Origin: Bacillus mycoides
Lineage (GTDB): Bacteria > Bacillota > Bacilli > Bacillales > Bacillaceae_G
DNA: 64,000 bases
Assembly: GCF_001757995.1 (NCBI RefSeq)
Contig: NZ_LXLV01000009.1
Span: 1-64,000 of the forward strand
Direction: 5' to 3'
Shown here: positions 52,040 through 60,460 of the stretch, one piece after another
Layout: every line of letters starts with the position of its first letter
Position numbering within the stretch: the stretch's first letter is position 1
Program-made: the position numbers and the translations under genes
Notes under the pieces: model-generated
Seen by the model: the letters and a program-made list of their open reading frames with translations, nothing else
Database searches by the model: none
What the model was told of the DNA's origin: nothing

Positions 52040-52125
52040 ATCCCGTAAAAGCCCGATTGGTTCAACTAATAATCAGTGGAGGATGAAGAAAACCTCCACT
52101 GATTAAAGTTTCACTTTATAAAAAT
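52040..52125 (+). repeat. candidate B. cereus-group interspersed repeat
   Basis: CCCGATTGGTTCAACTAAT is followed by a 12-bp perfect stem (AATCAGTGGAGG at 52071-52082, CCTCCACTGATT at 52093-52104) and AAAGTTTCACTTTAT. From memory, closely similar sequence occurs many times in B. cereus-group intergenic regions. It does not recur in this window, so the call rests on recollection and on its compact hairpin form. Confidence 0.45.
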
Positions 52126-52269
52126 ACCATTCATAAGCGATGTTAGTTAAAATAAATATTGCTGATTTTCACAAATTATAAATGTCCAAATGTACTGTTG
52201 CTATTTGGCTTTATATTTTTAAATTGAGAGTTTGAAATTGTATTCATATTGAGAGGATTTGAATTTGAA

Positions 52270-53259
52270 ATGATAGATAATTTTTGGCGTGATTTACCAC
52301 GACCGTTTTTCGTACTTGCACCAATGGAAGATGTGACAGATGTTGTTTTTCGTCACGTAGTAAGTGAAGCTGGTCGCCCAGACGTATTCTTCACAGAGTT
52401 TACAAACTCGGATAGCTATTGTCATCCAGAAGGTATGAAAAGTGTACGTGGCCGTTTAATTTTTACAGAAGATGAACAGCCGATAGTGGCGCATATTTGG
52501 GGAGATAATCCTGAATATTTCCGTCAAATGAGTATTGGCATGGCAGAGCTAGGATTTAAAGGTATCGATATTAATATGGGCTGCCCTGTACCGAATGTGG
52601 CATCAAGAGGAAAAGGTAGTGGCCTTATTCTACGTCCAGACGTTGCGGCAGAACTAATTCAAGCAGCAAAAGCGGGCGGACTACCTGTCAGCGTAAAAAC
52701 ACGACTTGGCTTTAAAGAGTTAAGTGAGTGGGAGGATTGGTTAACGCACATTTTCAAACAAGATATTGCAAACCTTTCTATTCACTTACGTACAAGAGAA
52801 GAAATGAGCCAAGTAGATGCGCATTGGGAGCTAATTCCGGAAATTAAAAAATTACGTGACCGCATTGCACCAAATACGTTAATAACAATCAACGGAGACA
52901 TTCCTGACCGTCAAACTGGAATGGAACTTGCTGAAAAATACGGTATTGATGGCGTTATGATTGGACGAGGAATCTTTAAAAATCCATTTGCTTTTGAAAA
53001 AGAGCCGAGAGAACATAGCAGTAAAGAACACCTTGATCTTCTAAGACTACAGCTTGATCTTCAAGATCAATATGCGGAAGTACTACCACGTTCAATCACA
53101 GGGCTTCATCGCTTTTTCAAAATTTATGTAAAAGGATTCCCTGGAGCTGCTGAATTACGAAATCAATTGATGAACACGAAATCAACAGATGACGTGCGTG
53201 CGTTGCTTGATAAGTTTGAGGCTAGTGTTGATGTGATTGGGGATAGTGACACATTGTAA
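52270..53259 (+). CDS. dus: tRNA-dihydrouridine synthase
   Basis: A 329-residue flavoenzyme that reduces uridine to dihydrouridine in tRNA. FMN-binding TIM-barrel motifs are [15 protein letters not shown] near residue 15, [20 protein letters not shown] near 95 (with the catalytic Cys), VKTRLGF near 140 and [12 protein letters not shown] near 235. The helical C-terminal domain follows. ATG 52270 is used; GAGAGGA lies 13 bases upstream, and a TTG at 52249 would come before that site. Which tRNA position it modifies is not decided by sequence. Confidence 0.92.
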   Translation: MIDNFWRDLPRPFFVLAPMEDVTDVVFRHVVSEAGRPDVFFTEFTNSDSYCHPEGMKSVRGRLIFTEDEQPIVAHIWGDNPEYFRQMSIGMAELGFKGIDINMGCPVPNVASRGKGSGLILRPDVAAELIQAAKAGGLPVSVKTRLGFKELSEWEDWLTHIFKQDIANLSIHLRTREEMSQVDAHWELIPEIKKLRDRIAPNTLITINGDIPDRQTGMELAEKYGIDGVMIGRGIFKNPFAFEKEPREHSSKEHLDLLRLQLDLQDQYAEVLPRSITGLHRFFKIYVKGFPGAAELRNQLMNTKSTDDVRALLDKFEASVDVIGDSDTL

Positions 53260-53322
53260 CTCTTGAGAGTTAGAGTGGATGGGGTGTAGCGGTTTTATGA
53301 GTGATTGTTTCATTTTACTTAA

Positions 53323-53343
53323 GGTGAACCGTATCATAAGTAA
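53323..53343 (+). repeat. left copy of a direct repeat flanking the histidine kinase
   Basis: Matches GGTGAACCGTAYCAYAART; the partner lies at 55511-55531. 18 of 21 positions are the same, including an exact GGTGAACCGTA 11-mer. It lies 130 bp before the kinase start. Confidence 0.55.
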
Positions 53344-53472
53344 GTGAGATATTCTATGTAAAACAAGGGTAAGAAAAGAATACAGAAGAAAATCGAAAAT
53401 GGCAGGTTGGTCTTGATTTTCACTAATATTATCATGTTTATTTTATTATGCCTATAATTGGAGGCTATGTGA

Positions 53473-55491
53473 ATGTTAAGTGATCAGGCGAGATATTCTA
53501 GGCTCGCGAATATAACAAAAATAATAAATACAAAATTAGAACTACGTGAAGTATTGCAGCGTGTAACAATGGCGATATCAGAGGAGATTGTTAGGTGCAA
53601 CGCTGTTGGAATTTATTTACCCCAGGAAGATGGAACATTTAGAGGGGTTGCAGGAAAACCAGAGACCATAAATGGCGTAACGCTCGATACTCAGGTAATT
53701 GATCCTGAAATAGACTTACTGGCAAAAGAAGTTATTGAAACCAAAAAAACCATCTATATCCCTGATACCTCAAAGGATCATCGGCCGGATCCGAGACCAG
53801 TTGATGCGTTCAAAATTAAGTCCTTATTAGCCCTGCCTATCTCATTTGGGCAAGAGTTATTTGGTCTGGTTTTTTTATTTGATTATGGAACTCCAATGAA
53901 CTTAACAGATTCAGAAATTCAAAGTGTTGAAGCTTATGTAAATATGGCTGCGGTCGCAATTCAAAACGCAAATAATTTAACACAAAAGGAAAACCTTATT
54001 GCCGAGAAGCAGCTGTTACTAAATGTTACCCGTGATTTATCAATGTGTTCCTCGATACAGGAGAGTTTTGATAAATGTTTTTTTTACTTAGGACAGATTT
54101 TAGAGAGTAAAAACGTGGCTGCCCACCTTTTAGACCCGCTAGACAAAACAACGATTAAAACAACGAAGTTAAGCAAGGACTGTGATTGGACAGAAGCGGA
54201 TTGGATGGAGAAAAGCTATGAAGCCAAGATCCAAGAGGTTATTCAAACAAAAAATATAGATAGTAAGGGTCTACTGATGATTCCATTGGTTTCAATGGGA
54301 GAAGTATTAGGGGTAATCGTCGTTGGCAAAGAGGGAAAAGCTCACAATTACGATAATTCCCAAATTCAACTGGCAAAATCTATCGTTGATGCCACAGCTC
54401 CTACGTTTTCAAACTTGTTATATATGGATCAACTTGAAAGCATGGTGGAAGAGCGAACGAGAGAACTAGCTGCTGCTAATGAAAAAGTTACAAGTGTGAT
54501 TGAAAGTATTACGGATGGATTCTTTACTTTGAATAATAAATGGGAATTTACGTACGTAAATAAGCATCAATATTTTCCACAAAGAAAAACAGCAAAAGAT
54601 GTATTAGGCGAGAATATACGGGAGGTTTTCCCGAGTAGCGTCGACACCATTATGTATAAGGAATTTCATCGTGCAATGTCAGAGCGAACTACAGTTCATT
54701 TCGAATTTCTTTCTACCTCTGATGAATATTGGCACGAAGTTATTGCATACCCGTATGATGATGGTATTTGTTGTATTTTTAAAAACATAACGGAAAAAAA
54801 GCAATATGAGCAGGAATTGAAAAGGTTATCCAACATAGATTTAATAGGGCAAATGGCAGCAGGTATCAGCCATGAGATTAGAAATCCAATGACAACAGTA
54901 CGAGGATTTTTGCAGTTATTAAAAGAAGAGAACATCTATGAGAAACATAATAAGCACTTTAATTTAATGATTGAAGAACTTGACCGTTCCAATTCTATTA
55001 TTACTGAATTTCTCTCAATGGGTAATACAAAGAAATCGGATTTGCAGATGTTAGATTTAAATTCAATTATCCACGATATTATTCCTTTAATAAAGATCGA
55101 TACGTATAATCAAAATAAATATATTCAAGTCGATACAAATGACATTCCGGAATTACTTTTAAATCGTAATGAGATACGGCAATTATTAATAAACCTATAC
55201 CGTAATGGCTTAGAAGCGATGAGCACAGGGAAAGTTCTAACCATTAGCACCTATAAGGAAGGTCAAAATTGTGTGGTGCTTGCAGTGCGGGATCAAGGAA
55301 AAGGTATCAGGCCTGAAGTATTAGAGAAACTGGGTACTCCATTTTACACGACCAAAGATAATGGAACTGGATTGGGGGTAGGCATATGTTATGCCATTGC
55401 TGCCCGTCATAATGCAAAAATAGAAATTCAAACAGGATCGGAAGGCACTACCTTTTTTGTTAAATTTAATTATGAAAATAATGAACAATAA
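53473..55491 (+). CDS. orphan sensor histidine kinase with GAF and PAS domains
   Basis: A 672-residue soluble kinase with no membrane segment. In order: GAF 1 (about 20-170), GAF 2 (about 185-320), a coiled coil (LESMVEERTRELAAANEKV), PAS (about 340-440), HisKA with the phosphorylated His near 466 (AAGISHEIRNPMTTVRGFLQ) and HATPase_c with the N box NRNEIRQLLINLYRNGLEAM and G boxes DQGKGI and GTGLGVGI. The H box resembles KinA/KinB/KinE sporulation kinases, so Spo0F is a plausible target. No response regulator is adjacent. ATG follows TTGGAGGCTATGTGA. Direct repeats flank the gene. Confidence 0.9.
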   Translation: MLSDQARYSRLANITKIINTKLELREVLQRVTMAISEEIVRCNAVGIYLPQEDGTFRGVAGKPETINGVTLDTQVIDPEIDLLAKEVIETKKTIYIPDTSKDHRPDPRPVDAFKIKSLLALPISFGQELFGLVFLFDYGTPMNLTDSEIQSVEAYVNMAAVAIQNANNLTQKENLIAEKQLLLNVTRDLSMCSSIQESFDKCFFYLGQILESKNVAAHLLDPLDKTTIKTTKLSKDCDWTEADWMEKSYEAKIQEVIQTKNIDSKGLLMIPLVSMGEVLGVIVVGKEGKAHNYDNSQIQLAKSIVDATAPTFSNLLYMDQLESMVEERTRELAAANEKVTSVIESITDGFFTLNNKWEFTYVNKHQYFPQRKTAKDVLGENIREVFPSSVDTIMYKEFHRAMSERTTVHFEFLSTSDEYWHEVIAYPYDDGICCIFKNITEKKQYEQELKRLSNIDLIGQMAAGISHEIRNPMTTVRGFLQLLKEENIYEKHNKHFNLMIEELDRSNSIITEFLSMGNTKKSDLQMLDLNSIIHDIIPLIKIDTYNQNKYIQVDTNDIPELLLNRNEIRQLLINLYRNGLEAMSTGKVLTISTYKEGQNCVVLAVRDQGKGIRPEVLEKLGTPFYTTKDNGTGLGVGICYAIAARHNAKIEIQTGSEGTTFFVKFNYENNEQ

Positions 55492-55510
55492 CCTCATTTA
55501 GAGTAGTTAC

Positions 55511-55531
55511 GGTGAACCGTACCACAAATAA
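55511..55531 (+). repeat. right copy of a direct repeat flanking the histidine kinase
   Basis: Partner of 53323-53343, 20 bp after the kinase stop. In this copy ACGGTGAACCGT is itself an inverted repeat. Confidence 0.55.
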
Positions 55532-55628
55532 AAAGTAAAACCTAAGTAAACATAATCAATAAATTCCACATGAATTTTGCATAACATTCATGTTTGAATT
55601 GCCCACTAAATTAGAGTTGCATAAAAAG

Positions 55629-55661
55629 AAATGGACTAACCTATATCAGGTTAGTCCATTT
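55629..55661 (-). terminator. terminator between kinase and the small minus-strand gene
   Basis: AAATGGACTAACC (55629-55641)/GGTTAGTCCATTT (55649-55661), a 13-bp perfect stem. The better U-tract (TTTCTTTTTATG) is on the minus strand; the plus strand has TTTTC, so it may stop both. Confidence 0.75.
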
Positions 55662-55708
55662 TCAAGTGTGTTAATTAATAGTAAATCCCCATCCGTAATT
55701 TCGCACGA

Positions 55709-55825
55709 TTATCCCATCCTTTTTTGCTGTTTTAAAATCATCCCCAAAAGCATTAATCCACCAAAGACTACAAAATCTCCCCCTAAAATGTTAAAGTAGT
55801 AACTTAACGACATTAATTTATACAT
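55709..55825 (-). CDS. possible 38-residue membrane peptide
   Basis: The frame starts MYKLMSLSYYFNILGGDF, continues with a hydrophobic stretch (VVFGGLMLLGMIL) and ends KQQKRMG. The hydrophobic core and basic tail look like a real small membrane protein, and a minus-strand terminator lies 48 bp beyond its stop. However, I see no good ribosome binding site before either ATG. Unknown function; could be chance. Confidence 0.4.
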   Translation of the reverse strand: MYKLMSLSYYFNILGGDFVVFGGLMLLGMILKQQKRMG

Positions 55826-55867
55826 GCTAAAAGCATTACTATAATCAACATTTCAGGAGGAAATACA

Positions 55868-56386
55868 ATGGCAATGAGCAACAACGATATATTAAAAAGA
55901 GTAAGATATGCTTTAGATATAAGAGATATAGATATGGTGGAAATCTTTAAACTTGGCGGGATGGAAGTAACGAAAGAAGACGTAGTTGATATGCTTACAA
56001 AAATAAAGAGAGCTCCTCAGCATGAACCTGAAGATGCTGATGTAATCGAAGATGAATACGTATTAACATGCGATATGATGATGTTAGAGTCATTTTTAAA
56101 TGGATTTATTACTTTAAAAAGAGGAAAGCAAGATCCGACACCAGGGCAACCGGCACCTGTACAGAGCAAGGAGAGTGCCAATAACCTTCTTCTAAAGAAA
56201 ATGAAAATCGCACTATCTTTAACGAGTGAAGATGTGCTTGATATATTAGACAGCGTAGGAGTTATCGTAACAAAAGGAGAATTAGGCGCCTTATTAAGAA
56301 AGAAAGGCCACAAGAATTACAAAGAGTGCGGCGATAGATACGCAAGGAATTTCATTAAGGGATTAGCTGTAAAGTATAGAGGATAA
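55868..56386 (+). CDS. DUF1456 (YehS-like) protein
   Basis: A 172-residue protein made of two repeats of about 65 residues (NDILKRVRYALDIRDIDMVE and NLLLKKMKIALSLTSEDVLD) joined by a polar linker (GKQDPTPGQPAPVQSKES). This is the DUF1456/YehS layout (PF07308), a helical, probably cytoplasmic family of unknown function. The start follows CAGGAGGAAATACA. Confidence 0.9.
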   Translation: MAMSNNDILKRVRYALDIRDIDMVEIFKLGGMEVTKEDVVDMLTKIKRAPQHEPEDADVIEDEYVLTCDMMMLESFLNGFITLKRGKQDPTPGQPAPVQSKESANNLLLKKMKIALSLTSEDVLDILDSVGVIVTKGELGALLRKKGHKNYKECGDRYARNFIKGLAVKYRG

Positions 56387-56420
56387 TAAGTTTGTTAAAA
56401 CAGTAAATGATATAATAGGT

Positions 56421-56451
56421 AGAGTAGGACGTTTGTAGCCTACTCTTTTTT
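56421..56451 (+). terminator. terminator after DUF1456
   Basis: AGAGTAGG (56421-56428)/CCTACTCT (56439-56446), then five T. Confidence 0.88.
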
Positions 56452-56492
56452 ATTTGTAAAAATAATTATGAACGAATACGTTAGGTGATGAA

Positions 56493-57200
56493 ATGGTACA
56501 TACATATTTAGGTGAGACAATTAATTTTCATATAACTTATAAGAAGAAAAAGTCTGTGCGTCTTTTTGTAGATTCGTATGGGAATGTGGAAGTGCAAGCT
56601 CCAAAAGGAACGCCTGTTGAATACTTAGTCCAATTGTTAGAGGAGAAATGGGATTGGATTCAGGCAACACGTAAGGAAATGCAGGAGCGGGCGCTTGGAC
56701 CACAGGAAAAGGATTATGATCAAGGAGAAGGCTTTCTGTATTTAGGGAATACGTATCCGATACAGATTTCTCAAGATGCAAGTATTACACAGGACAATGC
56801 AGTTTTTGAAGGGGATAAGCTACACATTTATGTGAATGAGCTTAAGGATGAGAAAATACAACAAGCTTTAAAACGTTTTTACTATAAACAGTGTAAAGCG
56901 TTAGTAGAGAAGAGTATTAAAGTACATCAAAGTAACTTTAAAACAAAACCGCGTTCTATTCGTATTACAGATAGTAGTCGTACGTGGGGAACTTGTGATT
57001 CAAATCTACAGTTAACGTTTAATTGGAAGCTAGCAATGGCACCACAGCGGGTAATTGACTATGTAGTCGTTCATGAAATGTGTCATATGGTTCATTTAAA
57101 TCATGATCGATCTTTTTGGCGCCTTGTTGGGAAGATAATGCCTGATTATAAGGAAATGGAGAACTGGTTAGCGTTATCAAGTTGGAAGATGACGGTTTAG
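56493..57200 (+). CDS. YgjP-like (M48-related) zinc metalloprotease
   Basis: A 235-residue protein of the YgjP/DUF45 family (PF01863). The zinc motif is VVHEMCHMVHLNHDRSFW near residue 195 (HExxH plus a downstream His), with WGTCDSNLQLTFNWKLAMAP just before, typical of the family. The N-terminal half binds by homology to a beta domain (YKKKKSVRLFVDSYGNVEV). Often found near restriction systems in other bacteria, but not here. Substrate unknown. The start follows TTAGGTGATGAA. Confidence 0.88.
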   Translation: MVHTYLGETINFHITYKKKKSVRLFVDSYGNVEVQAPKGTPVEYLVQLLEEKWDWIQATRKEMQERALGPQEKDYDQGEGFLYLGNTYPIQISQDASITQDNAVFEGDKLHIYVNELKDEKIQQALKRFYYKQCKALVEKSIKVHQSNFKTKPRSIRITDSSRTWGTCDSNLQLTFNWKLAMAPQRVIDYVVVHEMCHMVHLNHDRSFWRLVGKIMPDYKEMENWLALSSWKMTV

Positions 57201-57232
57201 TTATTATTTTGGATTGTGGAATGAAATAAAGT

Positions 57233-57260
57233 AGAACCCTAATGAATTAGGGTTCTTTTT
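57233..57260 (+). terminator. terminator after the metalloprotease gene
   Basis: AGAACCCTAA (57233-57242)/TTAGGGTTCT (57247-57256), then five T; lies between convergent genes. Confidence 0.9.
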
Positions 57261-57269
57261 GTACATAGA

Positions 57270-57965
57270 TTATCGTCCAAACTTCACAATAAAATCGTCG
57301 TCTATTTTCTCCATTTTGTATCCGCGATAATCTTTTGAAATTAATGCCTGCTGTTCACTAGCATCACTCATCGGAACGCTTTTAACATTCGTCCAATCTC
57401 TTTCTGTATCCTTACGCAATTCCTTCACAAAAACATACCGCATACTACCGCCATACTTCTCCTTCAGTGCAGCGATCTCCATCCCTTGCGCAAATTTATC
57501 TTTTAAACTCGGAATGTTAAAAGGTGCAACGGTGCAGCAAACGTAATCGTATTTGCTGTCTTCTTTTTGTAATTCATCCATGATGACTGTCGCTAATGTT
57601 TTTTGCATGCCATTTCCTCGACAGTTCGGGTGAACGTTTGAGATTTCTTGATAGATGACGCGGTGTAGCTCGTTTTCTGGTAAGCCGATATCAAGCCCTA
57701 AATGTTCATCGTCAATAGGAGGGACTAGTAGGGCACGAAATGCGATGAGTTCGTTTTCGATAAAAGCACCGATCATCATGCCGTTTCCTTCTAGGATGTA
57801 TTGAAATTCTTCTAGTGAGAGCGGTTGTAAACGACCTTTATCTTCTAGCGCTTCCACTACAACGTTTTGTAATGATAAAATTTGTTCCATATGTTCTAAA
57901 GATAGTAATGTAACGTGAAATGGATCGTTGTTTTGTTTTAGTGTTCCTTCGTAAAGAATCGTCAT
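57270..57965 (-). CDS. GNAT-family N-acetyltransferase
   Basis: A 231-residue protein with one GNAT fold in the middle: GMMIGAFIENELIAFRAL, then the acetyl-CoA pyrophosphate loop VHPNCRGNGMQKTL near residue 115, then YVCCTVAPFNIPSLKDKFAQGM near 145. The C-terminal ~55 residues are an extra small domain. It is 14 bp after the epimerase gene with its own AAAGGAGGACTAACAT, so the two form an operon; it may acetylate the amino acid or dipeptide product, which is inference. Confidence 0.85.
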   Translation of the reverse strand: MTILYEGTLKQNNDPFHVTLLSLEHMEQILSLQNVVVEALEDKGRLQPLSLEEFQYILEGNGMMIGAFIENELIAFRALLVPPIDDEHLGLDIGLPENELHRVIYQEISNVHPNCRGNGMQKTLATVIMDELQKEDSKYDYVCCTVAPFNIPSLKDKFAQGMEIAALKEKYGGSMRYVFVKELRKDTERDWTNVKSVPMSDASEQQALISKDYRGYKMEKIDDDFIVKFGR

Positions 57966-57979
57966 ATGTTAGTCCTCCT

Positions 57980-59089
57980 TTAGCGTACAACGTCTTGAAA
58001 GACGGTTAATTCTTGTAATGTATTTTCGTTTATTTCAATGCCGAGTCCTGGCTTTTCATTTAAGCGAATAAATGGTACGTCGTAATGTAAGTTTCCGATG
58101 TCTTTCGTGAATTTTAATGGTCCTGTTAGCTCGACGCTAGTAATGCTTTTTTTTGAGAAAGCGACATGGAATCCTGCGGAAGAGGCAACAGATGATTCGA
58201 CCATGGATCCAACTTGGCATTCAATGCCGGCCATTTCTGCTTGATGAGCGAGTTTTACAGCTGGATATATACCGCCGCATTTCATTAGTTTTATATTTAC
58301 TTTATCAGCTGCGTCTAATTTAATAATTTGGCGCATTTCACGAGAGCCTTTTAGTCCTTCATCAATCATAAGCGGAAGGTCTGTTTTAGAACGAATGTGA
58401 GCCATTGCGTCAATATCATCCGCTACAACAGGCTGTTCAATCCAGTCGATGTTTAAATGTCCTAATGAACGAAGTGCTGTTAATGTGTTTGCGCTATTTT
58501 TCCAGCCTTGGTTTACATCAACGCGAATAGCAATGTCATTTCCTACACGCTCGCGTACAGCTTCAATTCGTTTTACATCTTCTTTTACATTTGTGCCGAC
58601 TTTCATTTTGAAAGATTGGTAACCTTTCTTAATCATAGAGGCAGCTTCCTCAGCCATATTTTCTGGCTCGGCGATACTTAAGACGTGAGTAACAGGAAAT
58701 TCTTCATGGTAGCGCCCGCCAATTAGTTGATATACAGGTTGATTTAGTTTTTTGCCCATTATATCGAAACAGGCGATGTCAATCGCAGCTTTGGCAGTAG
58801 GAATACCGTAAATTGTATTGTCCATCATATCGTGTATTTTCTCGATATTCATTGGGTTTTGTCCGATAAGAGCAGGAGCTAGTGTATGTTTTAAAACATA
58901 GAAAGTACTTTCCCATGATTCACCTGTAACGTGATCATCGGCAACGCCTTCACCGTAACCGATAATACCTTCATCTGTTTCCATTTTGATGATAATAGAA
59001 GGCATATCAGAATAAGAACCATAACTAATAACAAACGGATCGCGAAGCGGTAAACGAATTGCGTAAAGATGAATAGCTGTAATTTTCAT
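57980..59089 (-). CDS. dipeptide epimerase-like enolase superfamily enzyme
   Basis: A 369-residue muconate-lactonising-subgroup protein. The two-base set is complete: Lys161 and Lys163 (FKMKVG), metal ligands Asp191 (RVDVNQGW), Glu218 (WIEQPV) and Asp243 (LMIDEGL), and Lys267 (NIKLMKCGG). This pattern and spacing match L-Ala-D/L-Glu and related dipeptide epimerases, though N-acylamino-acid racemase activity cannot be excluded. Cotranscribed with a GNAT protein; divergent from an unusual regulator. A role in recycling cell wall peptides or D-amino acids is likely. Confidence 0.88.
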   Translation of the reverse strand: MKITAIHLYAIRLPLRDPFVISYGSYSDMPSIIIKMETDEGIIGYGEGVADDHVTGESWESTFYVLKHTLAPALIGQNPMNIEKIHDMMDNTIYGIPTAKAAIDIACFDIMGKKLNQPVYQLIGGRYHEEFPVTHVLSIAEPENMAEEAASMIKKGYQSFKMKVGTNVKEDVKRIEAVRERVGNDIAIRVDVNQGWKNSANTLTALRSLGHLNIDWIEQPVVADDIDAMAHIRSKTDLPLMIDEGLKGSREMRQIIKLDAADKVNIKLMKCGGIYPAVKLAHQAEMAGIECQVGSMVESSVASSAGFHVAFSKKSITSVELTGPLKFTKDIGNLHYDVPFIRLNEKPGLGIEINENTLQELTVFQDVVR

Positions 59090-59182
59090 TGAATAAAGAC
59101 CCCTTCCTGTTTACAATGGTTTTGTACATTTGATATAGTTGACGTTAAATAGTCGTTAATTAATGATAAGGAGTTAGAGAAA

Positions 59183-60460
59183 ATGATGATAAAAATTGCA
59201 GTTGTCGGTTCAAAAGAGTTTATGGAGAATCTTTTACCTATTGCTCATAAACTAGAAGAGATAGAGATTAATCCATATATTTACCTTCACCCGGCAGAAT
59301 CTTCTGAAATATTAAAGCGTTTAAAACCTTGTGATGTTATCTTTTTCTCAGGTGCTTTACCTTATTATATGGCAAAAGAAATAAGAGAACAATTACCAAT
59401 TCCAAGTGTATATTTGCAGCAAGACGAGACAACTGTCGCATCTTCACTTCTTTCTATATTATATCATCAAGGCATTCAACCTCATAAAATTTCAATTGAT
59501 TTAGTAGATCGTTCGTTTATTACAAATGTGTTCCATGACATCGGTCTAAAAGAAACGCCACAAGTGATGGATTATGAAAATATGTTATGGAGTAAGGATG
59601 AAATTAAGAGAATCATTGATTTTCATTTAGCTAAATATCAATCTGGAGAGGTTGATTTAGCTTTAACTAGTATTCACACTGTCTACGATGAACTTCAAAA
59701 AATAGGTATTCCTTCAGAGCGTATGATAGATCCGACGCAATCAATTATACATGGGTTAAAAGATGCAAAAATAAAAGCTGAGTTAGCAAAAAGCCATTCA
59801 GCTACTGTTGGTTCTTGTATTATATCCTTTATAGAGTTACAAGAAAGCTCGCTTGAACAATTAAATGTAATCTCAAAAGAATTACGTGGTTCATTTAAAC
59901 AAGTTGATGAAATGGCTTTTATTTTGTATACAACTCGTGGTGATATTGAATTGAGTATAAAAACAAATACGATAGATCGTTTATTTATGAATATAGAAGG
60001 CGCAGTATCTATTGGATTTGGTTACGGAAAAACAGTAAATGAAGCGGAACAAAATGCAAAAATCGCTCAAGGTTTCGCAAAAAATAATCCGATAGAACGC
60101 TGCTTTTATATACTAACAAGTGATAAAGAATTATTTGGTCCGTTCCCGAAAGAACAGAGAGTACAAAGTTTAAAAAACGATAATCCTGAATTAATGAAAA
60201 TAGCGAAGGAAACGAAGCTTAGTCCTGCAAACTTGTCAAAAATCATTCAATTTAGTCAATCGCATCCATCATTGAAATTTACAGCGGCCGATCTCTCTGA
60301 GTACTTACAAGTGACTCGACGATCGACGGAAAGGCTGTTAAAGAAATTAGTTGATTACAGGTATGCCAATATTTGCGGCGAGGAAATGCCCTATCAACAA
60401 GGGCGCCCTCGTGCAATATATGAGCTAAATTTACCGTTGTATTCGTTTCAAAAATTTTAA
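59183..60460 (+). CDS. three-part transcriptional regulator, unusual
   Basis: A 425-residue protein. The N-terminal ~160 residues (KIAVVGSKEFMENLLPIAHK, VIFFSGALPYYMAKEIREQ) look like a Rossmann-type or PrpR-like sensory domain. The middle (about 205-300: GSCIISFIELQES, IGFGYGKTVNEAEQNAKIA) recalls the GGDEF/GTP-cyclohydrolase-like fold, without a GGDEF motif. The C-terminal ~70 residues are a winged helix (LKFTAADLSEYLQVTRRSTE, RLLKKLVDYRYANI). It is divergent from the epimerase operon and convergent with nhaC, sharing 4 bp. It probably controls these neighbours; the ligand is unknown. Confidence 0.75.
   Translation: MMIKIAVVGSKEFMENLLPIAHKLEEIEINPYIYLHPAESSEILKRLKPCDVIFFSGALPYYMAKEIREQLPIPSVYLQQDETTVASSLLSILYHQGIQPHKISIDLVDRSFITNVFHDIGLKETPQVMDYENMLWSKDEIKRIIDFHLAKYQSGEVDLALTSIHTVYDELQKIGIPSERMIDPTQSIIHGLKDAKIKAELAKSHSATVGSCIISFIELQESSLEQLNVISKELRGSFKQVDEMAFILYTTRGDIELSIKTNTIDRLFMNIEGAVSIGFGYGKTVNEAEQNAKIAQGFAKNNPIERCFYILTSDKELFGPFPKEQRVQSLKNDNPELMKIAKETKLSPANLSKIIQFSQSHPSLKFTAADLSEYLQVTRRSTERLLKKLVDYRYANICGEEMPYQQGRPRAIYELNLPLYSFQKF

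Noticed and set aside
55590-55799. Plus-strand 69-residue frame after the histidine kinase
   Set aside because: Runs through a terminator hairpin, Pro/Ser/Lys-rich, no ribosome binding site.
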